Positions 61,881 to 64,000 of a DNA stretch of 64,000 nucleotides are shown here, piece after piece. The notes under the pieces are model-generated. The model had not been told where the DNA came from. It worked only from the letters and a program-made list of their open reading frames with translations, and searched no databases. Positions within the stretch are counted from its first letter, which is position 1; every line of letters starts with the position of its first letter. The DNA is from Arthrobacter sp. AFG20 (GTDB taxonomy: Bacteria > Actinomycetota > Actinomycetes > Actinomycetales > Micrococcaceae). A program made the position numbers and the translations under genes. Location: positions 62,001 to 126,000 of the forward strand of contig NZ_PJMC01000011.1 in NCBI RefSeq assembly GCF_002892795.1, written 5' to 3'.

Positions 61881-63245
61881 ATGACTTCATTCACCACAAA
61901 GTCCTCCGGACTTGGCGAGCTTGGAGACCGCACTCTCCGTAAGGTCCGCCGCCGCGTAATGCCCCTGATTGTGCTCCTCTACTTCATCGCGTATCTGGAC
62001 CGGAACAACGTCGGCTTCGCGAAGCTGACCATGAGCGAGGACATCGGCCTGAGCGCCGCAGCCTACGGTCTGGGCGCCGGCATCTTCTTCCTCGGCTACG
62101 CCGTGCTCGAAATCCCCAGCAACGCCGGCATGTACAAGTTCGGCGCTCGCAAGTGGCTGGCCCGCATCCTCATCACCTGGGGCATATTCGCAGCGGCCAT
62201 GGCCCTGGTGAACGGCGAATCCACCTACTTCATCATCCGCTTCCTGCTCGGCGCGGCCGAGGCCGGCTTCTTCCCCGCCATCCTCTTCTACCTGACTCTG
62301 TGGTTCCCGGCCGCACAGCGCGTCTCTGTGCTGGGCATCTTCATCCTGGCCCAGCCCATCTCCAACGCGCTGGGTGCACCGGTTTCCGGCCTGCTCCTCC
62401 AGATGGACGGCATCATGGGCCTGCAGGGCTGGCAGTGGCTATACATTATTGAAGGCATCCCCGCCATCCTGCTGGGCGTGCTGACCCCCTTCCTGATGAC
62501 GGACCGCCCCCGTGACGCCAAGTGGCTCAATGCCGATGAACGCGAATGGCTCGCCACCACCATGGACGCCGAACTGGCAGCCAAGTCCAAGGGCGGCAGC
62601 CATAACTTCCTGGCCGGCCTCAAGGACAAGCGCACCATCGTCTACTCGGCCCTCTACTTCGGCCTGGTCTGCGGCATCTACGGCCTCGGACTCTGGATGC
62701 CCACGATCGTGGCGGCCCTGGGCAAGTTCTCCACGGCTGAGGTCGGATTCATCGTCCTCATCCCGTACGCAGTGGCTGCAGTCTTCGTCTTCTTCTGGAG
62801 CAAACGCGCTGACAAGACCGGCAAGCGTGCGTGGCACAGCGCTGTCAGCATGGTCCTGGCCGGTTTGGGCCTGCTCGCCGCCGGTTACCTGCTTCCGGTC
62901 AACCCTGTCCTGGCACTCATCGCCCTGACCGCCTCGGCCATGGGTATCTACGGAGCCATTGCCCCGTTCCTGTCGATGCCGTCCGCAGCGCTCACCGGCG
63001 CAGCCGCCGCCTCCGGCCTGGCCATGGTCAACTCGCTGGGCAACCTGGGCGGATTCGTCGCCCCCTACGCAGTGGGCATCCTGAAGGACGCCACCGGCAA
63101 CAACCAGAGCGGCCTGCTCTTCCTCTCCTTCTGCCTGTGCGTCACGGCCGTGGCCACCTACCTCTACGCGCGCAGGCGCCCCGAAGGCGATGCGGCCCTG
63201 GATCCGGCAGTCAAGGCCGCCGCAGACGTTTCGGCCAGCCACTAA
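61881..63245 (+). CDS. ACS-family MFS transporter
   Basis: A 454-residue anion:cation symporter-type permease with 12 spans. PLIVLLYFIAYLDRNNVGFA is the ACS family entry motif, then EIPSNAGMYKFGARKWLARI and RFLLGAAEAGFFPAILFYLTLWFP. MTDRPRDAKWLNADEREWL forms the central loop. These transporters carry tartrate, sugar acids, hexuronates and similar anions. The start ATG at 61881 has GAAGG six bases before; ATG 61878 is adjacent. The following dehydrogenase gene suggests import and oxidation of a hydroxy acid or polyol. Confidence 0.91.
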   Translation: MTSFTTKSSGLGELGDRTLRKVRRRVMPLIVLLYFIAYLDRNNVGFAKLTMSEDIGLSAAAYGLGAGIFFLGYAVLEIPSNAGMYKFGARKWLARILITWGIFAAAMALVNGESTYFIIRFLLGAAEAGFFPAILFYLTLWFPAAQRVSVLGIFILAQPISNALGAPVSGLLLQMDGIMGLQGWQWLYIIEGIPAILLGVLTPFLMTDRPRDAKWLNADEREWLATTMDAELAAKSKGGSHNFLAGLKDKRTIVYSALYFGLVCGIYGLGLWMPTIVAALGKFSTAEVGFIVLIPYAVAAVFVFFWSKRADKTGKRAWHSAVSMVLAGLGLLAAGYLLPVNPVLALIALTASAMGIYGAIAPFLSMPSAALTGAAAASGLAMVNSLGNLGGFVAPYAVGILKDATGNNQSGLLFLSFCLCVTAVATYLYARRRPEGDAALDPAVKAAADVSASH

Positions 63246-63281
63246 AGACCCATCCCAGAACCACCCGAAGGAATACCCGCA

Positions 63282-64000
63282 ATGAGCTCAATCACCCCTT
63301 TCCCCGCAGAACGCACCGTCGTGCTGACCGGCGCGGCGTCTGCCCGCGGCATCGGCCGCGCAGCAGCTGACCGCATGGCCAGCGAAGGCTGGTCCGTCGC
63401 GATCCTGGACATCAACGCCGAGGACGCGAAGGCCGCGGCCGCGGAGATCGGATCCAGCCGGGCAGTGAAGGCGATCGGCGTCGGCGCCGACGTCTCCGAC
63501 GAGGCGTCCGTGGACCGGGCCATCACGGAGATCGAAGAGTCGTTGCCGCCGATCGTGGCCCTTGCCAACCTGGCCGGCATCAGCTCGCCGACCCCCTTCA
63601 TGGAAACCACGGTTGCCGAGTGGGACAAGGTTTTCGCGATCAACATGCGCGGCACCTTCGTGGTGTCACAGCGGGTCCTCAAGGGAATGATCGAACGCAA
63701 GCTTGGCCGCATCGTGAGCATTTCCTCCATCTCCGCCCAGCGCGGCGGAGGGACCTACTCCAAGGTTGCCTACAGCGCCTCCAAGGCAGGCATCATCGGC
63801 TTCACCCGTGCCCTGGCCCGCGAGGTCGGCGAGTTCGGCGTAACCGTGAACGCCATCGCCCCGGGCCCGATCGACACCGACATCATGGGCGGCACGTTGA
63901 GCGAGGAGCGCAAGGCACAGATGTCCGAGGGCATCATGATGGGCCGCGTGGGCACCCGCGAGGAAGTGGCTGCGCTGATCTCCTTCCTGCTGGGTGCGGA
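63282..64000 (+). CDS. Short-chain dehydrogenase/reductase, 3' truncated by the window
   Basis: The ATG at 63282 follows GAAGGAA; 239 residues are visible and no stop occurs before the end. The NAD(P)-binding motif is TGAASARGIGRAAADR (residues 13-28), then LANLAGIS (NAG-like) and VSISSISAQ with the catalytic Ser. YSASKAGIIGFTRALARE carries the YxxxK, and NAIAPGPIDTDIM follows. It is a classical SDR of FabG-like type. The gap to the transporter is 36 bp, so they are one operon with the FadR-type regulator. Confidence 0.93.
   Translation, partial: MSSITPFPAERTVVLTGAASARGIGRAAADRMASEGWSVAILDINAEDAKAAAAEIGSSRAVKAIGVGADVSDEASVDRAITEIEESLPPIVALANLAGISSPTPFMETTVAEWDKVFAINMRGTFVVSQRVLKGMIERKLGRIVSISSISAQRGGGTYSKVAYSASKAGIIGFTRALAREVGEFGVTVNAIAPGPIDTDIMGGTLSEERKAQMSEGIMMGRVGTREEVAALISFLLGA

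Overview
This is a high-GC, densely packed chromosomal segment from an actinobacterium, most likely a member of the Micrococcaceae (Arthrobacter/Pseudarthrobacter type). The evidence is a GroEL2-type chaperonin under tandem CIRCE sites, a bacterial XPB helicase with its usual partner gene, a DUF3027 protein beside serC, a DtxR/IdeR-type regulator, frequent GTG/TTG starts, and actinobacterial c-di-AMP riboswitches in front of cell-wall hydrolases. I saw no insertion sequence, prophage, CRISPR array or rRNA. One tRNA gene, tRNA-Arg(CCT), is present. Both ends cut through genes.

Layout. 1-7.1 kb: the tail of a periplasmic-binding-protein gene, groEL, an RNase HI/SnoaL-like fusion, a WXG100 protein and an OmpR-type two-component system. 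7.1-15 kb: XPB helicase and partner, a small membrane protein, a cold-shock protein, DUF3027, serC and a DtxR-family regulator. 15-18.2 kb: three exported peptidoglycan-hydrolase-like proteins; the first two each follow a c-di-AMP (ydaO) riboswitch. 18.3-22.4 kb: an HNH endonuclease, then mobA, a DUF6457 gene, moeA and fdhD (molybdenum cofactor and formate dehydrogenase maturation). 22.5-28.2 kb: a GH38 alpha-mannosidase and a polar amino acid (cystine-like) ABC importer with a long structured leader. 28.2-31.2 kb: two tandem copies of an uncharacterised module made of a double-HTH regulator and a seven-helix membrane protein. 31.3-35 kb: an ABC-F ATPase and an ABC exporter, divergent from that module and apparently sharing its promoter region. 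35-41.9 kb: Nudix, DUF6314, tRNA-Arg, membrane proteins, an inositol-phosphatase-family enzyme, PcrA helicase and a lipoprotein. 42-45.4 kb: sucCD, an SRPBCC protein and a tautomerase under a 28-nt palindromic operator. 45.6-59.2 kb: the myo-inositol catabolic cluster (iolC, Cgl0158-type aldolase, iolD, iolA, iolE, iolG, iolH-like, sugar porter), a MarR/MFS divergent pair, then iolB with a HutC-type GntR regulator. 59.3-64 kb: a class I glutamine amidotransferase-like hydrolase, an SRPBCC gene broken by an amber codon, a FadR-type regulator, an ACS-family MFS transporter and a truncated SDR dehydrogenase.

The iol genes encode transport, oxidation (IolG), dehydration (IolE), ring opening (IolD), isomerisation (IolB), phosphorylation (IolC), aldol cleavage (Cgl0158-type) and semialdehyde oxidation (IolA), so the inositol route is complete here. 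The best candidate for an undescribed system is the duplicated double-HTH/membrane-protein module at 28214-31214 with its overlapping divergent promoter to the ABC-F gene. Its function is unknown to me. All assignments are by reading the sequence; no database search was run.
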